From positions 186,001 through 250,000 of the forward strand of contig NZ_CP109788.1 in assembly GCF_025857195.1 (NCBI RefSeq): 64,000 nucleotides of DNA. Direction: 5' to 3'. Positions within the stretch are counted from its first letter, which is position 1. The number at the start of each line of letters is the position of its first letter. Position numbers and translations under genes: made by a program. Under the pieces are notes generated by a model. It was not told the DNA's origin, did not search any database, and worked only from the letters and a program-made list of their open reading frames with translations. The DNA is from Leisingera thetidis (GTDB lineage: Bacteria > Pseudomonadota > Alphaproteobacteria > Rhodobacterales > Rhodobacteraceae). Shown one piece after another: positions 53,051 to 61,116 of this stretch.

Positions 53051-54055
53051 ATGTTCCATCACACCTCTCTGCGCTGCGCCGTGCTCGGCCTGCTGGCTGC
53101 CGCGGCCCTCTTCCAGGCCCTCACCGCCGAATACTTCGGACTGGAAATCCTCACCGAAATCCTGATCCTCGCCATGCTGGTGCTGGCGCTCGACATCGTG
53201 GCCGGATTTGGCGGCATGGTCTCGCTGTGCCATGGCGCGCTGATGGGCGGCGGCGCCTATGCCTATGCGCTGTTGTCGGCAAAGGCCGGTCTTCCGCCCC
53301 TGGCCGCCATGGCCGGGGCGGCCGCCGTGACCGGCGCCGCCGCCTGGCTGATCGGCGCGGTCTGCGCGCGCAGCCACGGCATTTATTTCATCATGGCGAC
53401 GCTCGCCTTTGGACAGATGGCCTATTCCTATGTATTCGAAGCACCGGTTTTCGGCGGCGACGACGGGCTGGGCGGCATTCCGCGGCTGGATCTGAGCCAG
53501 ATCGGGATCGACCTGTCCGGCAGCCGCGGATTTGCCCTGTTCTGCCTGGCCGTTCTGGCCGCGGTCTACGGCACCGCGGTTCTGATCCTGCGTTCGGGGC
53601 TGGGCCGGTCGCTGTGCGGTGTGAAGCACAATGAACAGCGCATGCGCGCGCTTGGCCTGACGGTCTGGCGCGTCAAGGCGGATGTATTCGGCCTCTCGGG
53701 CATGATCGCGGGACTTGCCGGGGCGCTGGCGGCGCAGCACATCATGTATATCTCGCCGGGCCTGCTGAGCTGGACGGTCTCCGGCGAGGCGCTGGTGGTC
53801 GTGATCCTGGGCGGGCTCGGCACGCTGGTCGGGCCGCTGGTGGGCGCTGCCGCTTTTTTGCTGCTGAAACATGAGCTGAGCGCGGTGACACCCTACTGGC
53901 ACCTTGTTGTGGGCGCCATCCTGATCGCCGTCGTGATGAGCCGCGCAAACGGGATTGTCGGCTGGATCGAGGCCCGCTGGGGCGGGCGGGGCGATCGCCG
54001 GGCGGCGGAGGCTGCGCGCAAACAGAAGTCCGAGGAGGTGCTGGGCGATGCTTGA
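53051..54055 (+). CDS. Branched-chain-type ABC transporter permease (LivM-like)
   Basis: 334-residue permease with LivM features: GFGGMVSLCHGALMGGGAYAY early, the central GLGRSLCGVKHNEQRMRALGL loop, and GGLGTLVGPLVGAA. A basic, Ala/Arg-rich tail follows the last helix. Four bp after LivH; overlaps the next ATPase gene by eight bases. Confidence 0.91.
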   Translation: MFHHTSLRCAVLGLLAAAALFQALTAEYFGLEILTEILILAMLVLALDIVAGFGGMVSLCHGALMGGGAYAYALLSAKAGLPPLAAMAGAAAVTGAAAWLIGAVCARSHGIYFIMATLAFGQMAYSYVFEAPVFGGDDGLGGIPRLDLSQIGIDLSGSRGFALFCLAVLAAVYGTAVLILRSGLGRSLCGVKHNEQRMRALGLTVWRVKADVFGLSGMIAGLAGALAAQHIMYISPGLLSWTVSGEALVVVILGGLGTLVGPLVGAAAFLLLKHELSAVTPYWHLVVGAILIAVVMSRANGIVGWIEARWGGRGDRRAAEAARKQKSEEVLGDA

Positions 54056-54791
54056 GACACGCAATCTGGACAAGAGCTTTGGTGCGGTTCACGTCACGCG
54101 TGACGTGTCGCTGAAACTGGAGCGCGGCGAGCGCCGCGTCATCCTGGGGCCGAATGGCGCGGGCAAGACCACTCTGTTCAACCAGCTAGCAGGCGAGCTG
54201 GCACCGGGCAGCGGTTCGGTGCATCTGGCGGGAGAGGACGTCACCGCGCTGTCGGTTGCCAAACGGGCCCGCCGCGGTCTGTCGCGCAGCTACCAGAAGA
54301 ACACGCTGTTCGACGGGCTGACGGTTGAGGAAAACCTCGGCCTTGCTGCCGCCGTGCACACCGGCAACGCCACCCGGCTCTGGGCGGACAGCCTAGCGTT
54401 GCCGGAGGTGCGCGAAATCATCGGGGATGTGGCGCATCAGGTCAGCCTGGCACCATATCTCCACGCCAGGGTATCCGGGATCAGTTATGGCGTGCGGCGC
54501 CAGCTTGAAGTCGGCGTGGCGCTGGCAGCACGGCCCAAGGTGCTGCTGATGGACGAACCCACCAGCGGCGTCGGGCCGGAAATGTCCAAAGACTTTCACA
54601 GCCTGCTGAACAATCTTCCGCGCGACCTGACCCTGCTCATCATTGAGCATGACATGGATCTGGCCTTTGATGTTGCCGATACAATCACCGTGCTGAACTA
54701 CGGCGAAGTGGTCTTTGACGGCCTCCCCGAGGCAGCGCGCCGGTCGAAACTGCTGCAGGAAATCTATCTGGGGAGCTGGGAAGATGCTTGA
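54048..54791 (+). CDS. ABC transporter ATP-binding protein (LivG-like)
   Basis: 247-residue ATPase: Walker A GPNGAGKTT (34-42), Walker B VLLMDEPTSGVG. The signature loop reads ISYGVRRQLE, where LivG proteins usually have LSxGEQRQLE, so the Gly-Glu-Gln part is altered. Start 54048 has CGAGGAGG upstream. Pairs with the LivF-like subunit, whose gene overlaps its end. Confidence 0.9.
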   Translation: MLETRNLDKSFGAVHVTRDVSLKLERGERRVILGPNGAGKTTLFNQLAGELAPGSGSVHLAGEDVTALSVAKRARRGLSRSYQKNTLFDGLTVEENLGLAAAVHTGNATRLWADSLALPEVREIIGDVAHQVSLAPYLHARVSGISYGVRRQLEVGVALAARPKVLLMDEPTSGVGPEMSKDFHSLLNNLPRDLTLLIIEHDMDLAFDVADTITVLNYGEVVFDGLPEAARRSKLLQEIYLGSWEDA

Positions 54792-55482
54792 ATTGAACGC
54801 TGTCGAGTCCGGCTACGGGGAAACGCAGGTTCTGCACGGCCTGTCGCTAACCGCGCAGCAGGGCCGGGTTCTGGCCATTCTGGGCCGCAACGGGGCCGGC
54901 AAGTCCACCACGCTGAAAACCATCATGGGACTGCTGCCGCTGACATCGGGCGGGATCGTCTTTGACGGCCAACCGGTCTCCGGCCGCCCCTTTGAGATTG
55001 CCAAGAGCGGCATAGCCTATGTCCCGGAAACCCGCGACATCTTCCCGTCACTGACCGTGCGCGAAAACCTCGAGATTGCCGCTTGGCGGTTCAGCCGCGC
55101 CGGCTCAGGCTGGACGATGGAACGGGTGCTGGAGCTGTTTCCGCGCCTGGGCGAACGGATGGGCAACGGCGGCGCCCAGCTATCGGGGGGCGAGCAGCAG
55201 ATGCTGGCGATTGCGCGCGCCTTGCTGATGAACCCGCGGCTGCTGATCCTGGATGAGCCGACCGAGGGGCTGGCCCCCATCATCGTCAAACTGATCCACG
55301 ACAAGCTGCAGGAATTGAAGACAGATGGTCTTTCGATGCTTATTGTCGAGCAGAATTTTGGCTTCGCCACCTCCTTGGCGGACGATATCATCGTGATCGG
55401 CAAGGGCGAGGCTGTCTGGAGCGGCAGCGCGGAGGACATCCGCGCCGACGATGACGTGCAGCACAAATGGCTTGGCGTCTGA
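54784..55482 (+). CDS. ABC transporter ATP-binding protein (LivF-like)
   Basis: 232-residue ATPase: Walker A GRNGAGKST (34-42), signature LSGGEQQM, Walker B LLILDEPTEGLAP as in LivF, H-loop IVEQNF. Overlaps the LivG-like gene by eight bases. Completes the five-part importer placed inside the benzoate operon. Confidence 0.92.
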   Translation: MLELNAVESGYGETQVLHGLSLTAQQGRVLAILGRNGAGKSTTLKTIMGLLPLTSGGIVFDGQPVSGRPFEIAKSGIAYVPETRDIFPSLTVRENLEIAAWRFSRAGSGWTMERVLELFPRLGERMGNGGAQLSGGEQQMLAIARALLMNPRLLILDEPTEGLAPIIVKLIHDKLQELKTDGLSMLIVEQNFGFATSLADDIIVIGKGEAVWSGSAEDIRADDDVQHKWLGV

Positions 55483-55506
55483 TCCGCAACCGGAGGCAAG
55501 AAATCC

Positions 55507-57393
55507 ATGCAATATCACCTGAACGGCTTCCGCCCCGGCGATCCCAGGTTGGCTGAAGCCGCGCCGGGCGCGGAACAGCGCCGGCAGAACAAGCTGCCCG
55601 AATACGCCGACGTTCTGATTGTCGGAGCCGGTCCGGCGGGCCTTACCCTGGCCGCGCAGCTGTCGGCTTTTCCGGACATCGCCACCTGCATCGTCGAACG
55701 CAAGGACGCGCCGATGGAAAAAGGGCAGGCGGACGGCGTCTCCTGCCGGTCGATGGAAATGTTCCAGGCCTTCGGCTTTGCCGGGCAGGTCAAGCACGAA
55801 GCCTATTGGGTGAACGAGGCGGCCTTCTGGAAACCCGGCCGCGATGGCGGCATCGTGCGCAACGGCCGCGTGCAGGATGTGGAGGACGGCTTGAGCGAGA
55901 TGCCTCATGTCATCCTGAACCAGGCGCGGGTGCATGACATGTACCTGGACGTCATGCGCAACTCGCCGACCCGTCTGGCACCGGACTACGGCCGTCAGAT
56001 GACGGCGCTGTCGATCGGCCCGGAGGCCGAGGATTACCCGGTGACGGTTACTCTGGAGCCGGCCGGGGGCGGGCAGGGCACCGAGACTGTCCGGGCCCGC
56101 TACGTTGTTGGCTGCGACGGGGCCCGCAGCGCGGTGCGCAAGGCTATCGGGCGGCAGCTGACCGGCGAGGCGGCCAACCAGGCCTGGGGTGTGATGGATG
56201 TGCTGTGCCACACCGATTTTCCGGACATCCGGCTCAAGTCGCTGGTGCGGTCGGCCGATCAGGGCACCATTCTGATCATCCCGCGCGAAGGCGGCTATCT
56301 GGTGCGCCTCTACATCGAAATGGACAAGCTGGCAGCGGACGAGCGGGTGGCAGACCGCAAGATCGCCATCGAAGACCTGATTGCCGCCGCCAAGCGCATC
56401 TTTGCCCCTTACACGTTCGAGGTGAAGGAGGTCGCCTGGTGGTCGGTCTACGAAATCGGCCAGCGTCTGTGCGGCAAGTTCGACGATGTCCCGGCAGGCG
56501 CTGAAGACAGCCGCCTGCCGCGCGTTTTCATCGCGGGCGACGCCTGCCACACCCATAGCCCGAAGGCCGGGCAGGGGATGAACGTGTCGATGGGCGATGC
56601 GTTCAATCTCGGCTGGAAACTGGCAGCGGTCCTGCGCGGTCAGGCCCGGCCGCAACTGCTGCACAGCTATTCCGCCGAACGGCAGGGCGTGGCGCAGGAT
56701 CTGATTGATTTCGACCGCGAGTGGGCAAGGATCATGTCCGAACGCGCAGACACCGGCGGCGGCGCGGAAACGCCGGCATTCCAGAAACACTTCATCAAAC
56801 ACGGGCGCTACACGGCAGGCGTGGCCGTGCGCTATGCCCCATCCGTGCTGACGGGCAGCGGCGATCATCAGGCGCTGGCCCAAGGCTTCGGGATCGGAAC
56901 CCGCTTTCATTCCGCACCGGTGGTCCGGTTCTTCGATGCCAGACCTATGCAACTGGGCCATGTGGTCAAAGCGGATGGCCGCTGGCGCGTTTTCGTCTTT
57001 GCCGGCGAAGATGCCGGACCTGATGCGCTGTTCAGCTTTCTCGCCAGTGATCCTGCGTCACCGCTTCTGCGCTGGACGCCGCCGGAGTCGGATCCCGACA
57101 GTGTGATCGATCTGCGTGCGGTCTATCCCGGTCATCACCATGATCTGGACGCAGCCCGGCTTCCGGCACTGCTGAAACCGCAAAAAGGGCAGTACGGGCT
57201 GACCGATCATGAGAAGGTTTTTTGCGCCGACCAGCGTCCCGGCCGTGACATCTACGATTTGCGCGGGATCAACCGGACAGCGGGCTGTGTGGTGGTGGTG
57301 CGGCCCGATCAATATGTAGCCGATGTGCTGCCTGTCGCAGCAGCAGCCGGGCTGGCCCGCTATTTCGAAAGGATCATGCAGCCCGCCTCCTGA
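55507..57393 (+). CDS. mobA: 3-Hydroxybenzoate 4-monooxygenase-like FAD enzyme
   Basis: 628-residue flavoprotein hydroxylase of the phenol 2-monooxygenase / 3-hydroxybenzoate 4-monooxygenase group. FAD motifs: VGAGPAGLTLAAQL (39-52), the DG fingerprint GCDGARSAVRKAIG, and FIAGDACHTHSPKAGQGMN. A C-terminal thioredoxin-like domain completes it. The opening MQYHLNGFRPGDP and much of the length resemble MobA of Comamonas as I recall it. Product would be protocatechuate from 3-hydroxybenzoate, a different branch from catechol. Last gene of the ben operon. Confidence 0.82.
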   Translation: MQYHLNGFRPGDPRLAEAAPGAEQRRQNKLPEYADVLIVGAGPAGLTLAAQLSAFPDIATCIVERKDAPMEKGQADGVSCRSMEMFQAFGFAGQVKHEAYWVNEAAFWKPGRDGGIVRNGRVQDVEDGLSEMPHVILNQARVHDMYLDVMRNSPTRLAPDYGRQMTALSIGPEAEDYPVTVTLEPAGGGQGTETVRARYVVGCDGARSAVRKAIGRQLTGEAANQAWGVMDVLCHTDFPDIRLKSLVRSADQGTILIIPREGGYLVRLYIEMDKLAADERVADRKIAIEDLIAAAKRIFAPYTFEVKEVAWWSVYEIGQRLCGKFDDVPAGAEDSRLPRVFIAGDACHTHSPKAGQGMNVSMGDAFNLGWKLAAVLRGQARPQLLHSYSAERQGVAQDLIDFDREWARIMSERADTGGGAETPAFQKHFIKHGRYTAGVAVRYAPSVLTGSGDHQALAQGFGIGTRFHSAPVVRFFDARPMQLGHVVKADGRWRVFVFAGEDAGPDALFSFLASDPASPLLRWTPPESDPDSVIDLRAVYPGHHHDLDAARLPALLKPQKGQYGLTDHEKVFCADQRPGRDIYDLRGINRTAGCVVVVRPDQYVADVLPVAAAAGLARYFERIMQPAS

Positions 57394-57408
57394 CCGGGCG
57401 CGGGACCG

Positions 57409-58299
57409 TCACAAAACCTTGCGGGCAACTTTCTGCGCGATGCGGACAAAATTCTGGACGTGCACACCCTGCTCGTCCAGGCGATAGTTCACCGCCAGTA
57501 CCGTGCGGGCGATCTCCGGCTCGATCCTGAGGAATTTCATCCCCTTGCGCGGGGCCGAGGCCACCGACTCGGGCACGATGCAGACACCCTCTTCCACGGA
57601 AACAAGGCTGAGCGCAGTTTGAAGATCCATGCACCAGACACGCAACGGGACTTCGAACCCGGCTTCCATGCATGCATTCAGGACGAAATCGGCATAGCTG
57701 GGCCGCGGGTATTCCGGATAGAGGATCAGGTTGTGTGTCTGCAGCCGCTCCAGCTTGGCAATGCTGCGCCCGCCAGTGTCCACCACATCCGGCAGCGCCA
57801 GGATCAGCTTTTCCTCCATCAGCTCCTTGGTCAGGAATTCAGGGTCCTGCAGGGCGGGACGGGCAAAGGCCACGTCCAGCTCGCGCGAGACCAGCGCCCG
57901 CTGCAGCTGCGCGTTGTTCATCGGGATCAGGCAGAGGTTCACTTCCGGAAAATTCTTGCGGTAGGACTTGATGATGTTGGGCAGGATTCCAAAGGTTGCG
58001 GACCCGACGAACCCGATGCGCAGCCGCCCCTCAGCGCCCTGGCCCAGCCTGCGGACTTCCAGCCGCGTGTCATCCAGCTGTGCCAGGATCGACTTGCCGC
58101 GCTCCAGCAGCCGCTCGCCCGCCTGGGTCAGCGTAATCGCGCTGCGGCCGCGGTTGAAGAGGATTGCCTGCAGCTCTTCTTCCAGCTGCTTGATCTGGCG
58201 GCTCAGCGGCGGCTGCGCCATGTCCAGCCGCTCTGCGGCGCGCCCGAAATGCAACTCTTCCGCGACCGCAATGAAATAGGTCAGCTGCTTGAAGTTCAT
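57409..58299 (-). CDS. LysR family transcriptional regulator (CatR/BenM-like)
   Basis: 296-residue LysR regulator: HTH MNFKQLTYFIAVAEELHFGR, then MAQPPLSRQIKQLEEEL, as in CatR, BenM and CatM. Start 58299 is the family start; the longer frame runs through the terminator. It lies convergent to mobA and downstream of the intradiol dioxygenase gene. Likely controls the dioxygenase gene and the cat/ben operon, probably with muconate or an aromatic acid as effector. Confidence 0.9.
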   Translation of the reverse strand: MNFKQLTYFIAVAEELHFGRAAERLDMAQPPLSRQIKQLEEELQAILFNRGRSAITLTQAGERLLERGKSILAQLDDTRLEVRRLGQGAEGRLRIGFVGSATFGILPNIIKSYRKNFPEVNLCLIPMNNAQLQRALVSRELDVAFARPALQDPEFLTKELMEEKLILALPDVVDTGGRSIAKLERLQTHNLILYPEYPRPSYADFVLNACMEAGFEVPLRVWCMDLQTALSLVSVEEGVCIVPESVASAPRKGMKFLRIEPEIARTVLAVNYRLDEQGVHVQNFVRIAQKVARKVL

Positions 58300-58341
58300 G
58301 CCGTATGCTCCCCCGAAGGTCATCCTAGCGCGATGCGGCCC

Positions 58342-58370
58342 ATCAAACAAAGACCCCCGGATACCGGGGG
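58342..58370 (-). terminator. Intrinsic terminator after the intradiol dioxygenase gene
   Basis: On the minus strand CCCCCGG-TAT-CCGGGGG (58370-58354) forms a 7-bp stem with triloop, then TCTTTGTTT. It separates the dioxygenase gene from the LysR gene 43 bp further on, so the LysR gene depends on read-through or a promoter overlapping the hairpin. Confidence 0.7.
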
Positions 58371-58395
58371 CCCGTTTTCAGGGAGGATGGGGCGG

Positions 58396-59271
58396 CTACT
58401 CCGCTGCGACGGCCTGCGCACCGGCACTGTCTTTCAGCACAAAGTCGAATTCGAAGTGCAGATCGGTGCCAAGTTCCTTGGGCGCCGGCTTGAATTGTCC
58501 GATCAGGCTTTCCTTCACTGCAAACACACTGTCATCATCCAGCCACTTGCTGTCGGCGTCGTAGATCTGGCTGATCAGCGGGCGGTAGCCGTCCTTCGAG
58601 ATGATAAAGTGCATGTGGCCCGGGCGGTTCGGGTGGTGGCCCATGAAACGCAGCAGCTCGCCCGCGGTTTCGTCGTCCGGGATCGGGTAAGGCACCGGCC
58701 GCACGGCAACAAACGCATAATGCCCGTTCTCGTCGGTCTCGAACCGGCCGCGCAGGTTGTATTCGGGTTGGTCGGGATCGAGGTTCTCATAAACCCCGTT
58801 CGGCGCATCCTCCCAAACGTCAAGGGTCACGCCGGCGATGCCGCTGCCGTGCTCATCCTTGACATACCCTTCGAAATAGGCTGTTTCCTCGTTTTCAAAG
58901 TGCTTCTGGATCGTCGAAGCGCCTTTCGGCAGCACCGGCGGGTTTTCACGGTAGAACGGGCCGAGCACGGTCGACTCGCTTTCGTTACCCTCGATCGGGT
59001 TGGTCATCATGTCGACCAGCACTTCGACCCCGAGGATGTCGCCCAGAAGAATGAATTCCTGGCGGTTGTCGTCACACAGCTTGCCTGCACGCGCGAGATA
59101 GTCGCAGGCCCCAAGGAATTCACTGTGCTGCAGCTTCACGTCCTTGATGAAGGCATGCAGGTGTTTGACCAGCGAGGTCATGATCTCACGCTGGCGGCCG
59201 GTTACGCCGCCGTGCTTGCCGAGACTGTCGATGACGACGCCGGTGATATTGTCTTGGTTGACGATGCCCAT
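58396..59271 (-). CDS. catA: Intradiol ring-cleavage dioxygenase (catechol 1,2-dioxygenase; hydroxyquinol-type features)
   Basis: 291-residue non-haem Fe(III) dioxygenase. The N-terminal helical dimer domain is followed by a beta-sandwich with iron ligands Tyr161 (GVYEN), Tyr195 (PVPYPIP), His219 and His221 (GHMHF). Start 59271 has GGAGGAGG upstream. The operon context (benABCD, catB) points to catechol cleavage to cis,cis-muconate. However RPVPYPIPDD and DDDSVFAVKESL are typical of hydroxyquinol 1,2-dioxygenases, so hydroxyquinol or dual specificity is possible. Confidence 0.85.
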   Translation of the reverse strand: MGIVNQDNITGVVIDSLGKHGGVTGRQREIMTSLVKHLHAFIKDVKLQHSEFLGACDYLARAGKLCDDNRQEFILLGDILGVEVLVDMMTNPIEGNESESTVLGPFYRENPPVLPKGASTIQKHFENEETAYFEGYVKDEHGSGIAGVTLDVWEDAPNGVYENLDPDQPEYNLRGRFETDENGHYAFVAVRPVPYPIPDDETAGELLRFMGHHPNRPGHMHFIISKDGYRPLISQIYDADSKWLDDDSVFAVKESLIGQFKPAPKELGTDLHFEFDFVLKDSAGAQAVAAE

Positions 59272-59390
59272 GGGTTGTTCCTCCTCCTGGCAATCTAGGG
59301 TCCGAGCTGGGATCCAGGTACGGACCGTTTTACCGCCCGCACGCTTGCCAAACAGACTTCCCCAACCCGCGCTTCGCACCAATGCCTGCA

Positions 59391-59410
59391 GCGGTATCGG
59401 GTGATACCGC
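59391..59410. promoter_or_regulatory. Palindrome GCGGTATC-N4-GATACCGC upstream of the dioxygenase gene
   Basis: Perfect 8-bp arms with a 4-bp spacer, about 120 bp before the dioxygenase start. Candidate binding site for the LysR regulator at 57.4-58.3 kb or another regulator of aromatic catabolism. Confidence 0.5.
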
Positions 59411-59521
59411 ACCAAATCTCTTTGGTCCTCAGGGCGCGCTGGCAACAAAGACCCATATGTGCGCGGCAATGCATTTGCCGGCCTTCGCCGCCGCCGCTCT
59501 AAAGGCGTGGGCGAAGGCGTC

Positions 59522-59707
59522 TTGGAGCCGCGCCACGAGGTTCTTTTGCGCAATGCGTTCCGGGTTGATCCGGGCAAGCGCGGTGAATTCGACGCGCCGT
59601 TTACCGGCAATGGCCGAGGCTTCAACCGGGGCGCCATTTACGCGGAAGACGGCCAATTGGTTGCCAGTGTTGCACAGGAAGGTTTGCTTCGGCCATTAAG
59701 GCATTGA
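59522..59707 (+). pseudogene. C-terminal fragment of an acyl-CoA thioesterase II (TesB-like)
   Basis: The frame ends RGFNRGAIYAEDGQLVASVA then QEGLLR, the well-known C-terminus of TesB thioesterases (RGFxRGxIFxxDGxLVASVAQEGLIR). The preceding FRVD and GEFDAPF also fit the last strand region. About 60 residues remain of a family of roughly 280-290, with no start or ribosome site. Read as the leftover of a deleted gene. Confidence 0.6.
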
Positions 59708-60092
59708 ATTTGCAGTGAAATGAAGTTCGGCATGCATACGGTGGCAGCATCTGCATGCCAATAGATTTAACATAACCACTATTACGTGGTTTTAGTTGCG
59801 CGCGCAAAGCTGAACTGTCACCCTTTTGCAATTCAGAAGTGTCCCTCCCGCCTGCCATGTCAGACAGAAGTGCCAAAATTCGGCGTGAAAGAGCGTCAGT
59901 GCCCTCTGCGGCCAATCCGGCCGGTTCCACTTGGAAGACGTGATGCCCGCTCCTTTGCGGTCAATGGTGCGCGTGCGGCGGAAGCCCACTTGGTCCCGCA
60001 CTGTGCGCGCCTGCGGCCGGCGTCGCGATGGGCAGCCAAAGATCTCCCCGGCTGCTCTCTCCCTGCAATTCTACCGCACTTTCTTCCATCAT

Positions 60093-61007
60093 TCAGAAAT
60101 CCGGCGTCCGGCTTGTCTGCTGTTTCAGCCACCCGAGAAACTTGCCGGCACAGCTGCCATCGTCCTGGTTGCCTGCGCTTCTGATGTAATAGCCGCTGGC
60201 AAGGCGGATGGGTTCAGCATAGGCGATGGTCAGTTGCTGTGATTTCAAGAGATCCGCGGCAACGGATCTCCACCCCAGCATGATACCCTCCCCGCTGAGT
60301 GCAGTCTGCACCGCCTGCACATAATTGCTGAAGCGCAGCCCGCCCGGGACCGGCAGTTTGCCATGGCCAAGGCGCTTAAAATAATACTCCCAGCCCAACC
60401 AGTCGGGCGTGGTGCCGGTAACGTGAATGAGCCGTTGGCGGGACAGCTGTTCCGCCCCGGTGATCTGCCCGGCCCGCTCCAGGTATCCGGCCGAGCAGAT
60501 GGGCACAATGGTCTCCTTGAACAGCAGCTGCCAGTCGCCGTCCGGCCAGCTGCCGTCGCCATAGCGGATTGCAATATCGGTGCCGGATTGCAGACCGGCA
60601 GCACCGTGATAGGCGGCCATTACATTGACCGCGATATCCGGACAGTCAGCGCTGAAGAAGTTGAGCCGCGGCATCAGCCAATAGGTCGCAAAACCCAGGT
60701 TGCAGGAAATGGTGACGGTCTTGCCATCCCCGCGGGACTGCCGCCGCAGGTCCTCGACAGCCTGCGACAGGCGGCCCAGGGAGTCGAGACTGGCCCGGTA
60801 GAACCGCTCTCCTTCATCTGTCAGGACCATGGGCCGCGAAGACCGGTCCAGCAAAGGCACTTGCACGAAGTCCTCGAGCTGCCGGACCGACTGGCTGACC
60901 GCTGACTGGGATATACCAATTTCTGCCGCAGCCCGTGTCATGCTGCGGTGGCGGACCACCGCATCAAACAGTTTCAGGCTTTGCACGGGCGGGAGCAGGT
61001 TCCACAT
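60093..61007 (-). CDS. LysR family transcriptional regulator (GcvA-like)
   Basis: 304-residue LysR regulator: HTH VQSLKLFDAVVRHRSMTRAA, then ISQSAVSQSVRQLEDFV, GcvA-like subgroup. It diverges from the CaiC-like ligase gene with an inverted repeat right at its own start codon (61010-61027), implying tight autoregulation. No clear ribosome site before the ATG at 61007. Confidence 0.9.
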   Translation of the reverse strand: MWNLLPPVQSLKLFDAVVRHRSMTRAAAEIGISQSAVSQSVRQLEDFVQVPLLDRSSRPMVLTDEGERFYRASLDSLGRLSQAVEDLRRQSRGDGKTVTISCNLGFATYWLMPRLNFFSADCPDIAVNVMAAYHGAAGLQSGTDIAIRYGDGSWPDGDWQLLFKETIVPICSAGYLERAGQITGAEQLSRQRLIHVTGTTPDWLGWEYYFKRLGHGKLPVPGGLRFSNYVQAVQTALSGEGIMLGWRSVAADLLKSQQLTIAYAEPIRLASGYYIRSAGNQDDGSCAGKFLGWLKQQTSRTPDF

Positions 61008-61009
61008 TT

Positions 61010-61027
61010 CATAAGTTGTAGCTTATG
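61010..61027. promoter_or_regulatory. Inverted repeat CATAAG-N6-CTTATG
   Basis: Perfect 6-bp arms with a 6-bp spacer, beginning 3 bp before the LysR start codon and 90 bp before the ligase start. Fits a LysR operator. Confidence 0.45.
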
Positions 61028-61116
61028 GAATGATTACGAAAAACCCTCTTTTTAAGGGCTGCAGCGATAAATTAATTCGTCCGGGACTGTCAGGCGAGAA
61101 ACAGCAGGAGGCTGCC

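Larger units (their letters stand above)
59272..60092. other. 821-bp intergenic region with a gene remnant and inverted repeats
   Basis: Contains the palindrome at 59391-59410, a thioesterase remnant (59522-59707), and an inverted repeat GGCATGCA / TGCATGCC (59729-59736 and 59752-59759). A hairpin AACCAC / GTGGTT (59774-59791) is followed by TTT. The remaining frames up to 60092 are not recognisable. Confidence 0.5.

Noticed and set aside
59622..59930. 102-residue minus-strand frame overlapping the thioesterase remnant
   Set aside because: It is antisense to the clear TesB C-terminal match and shows no family pattern of its own.
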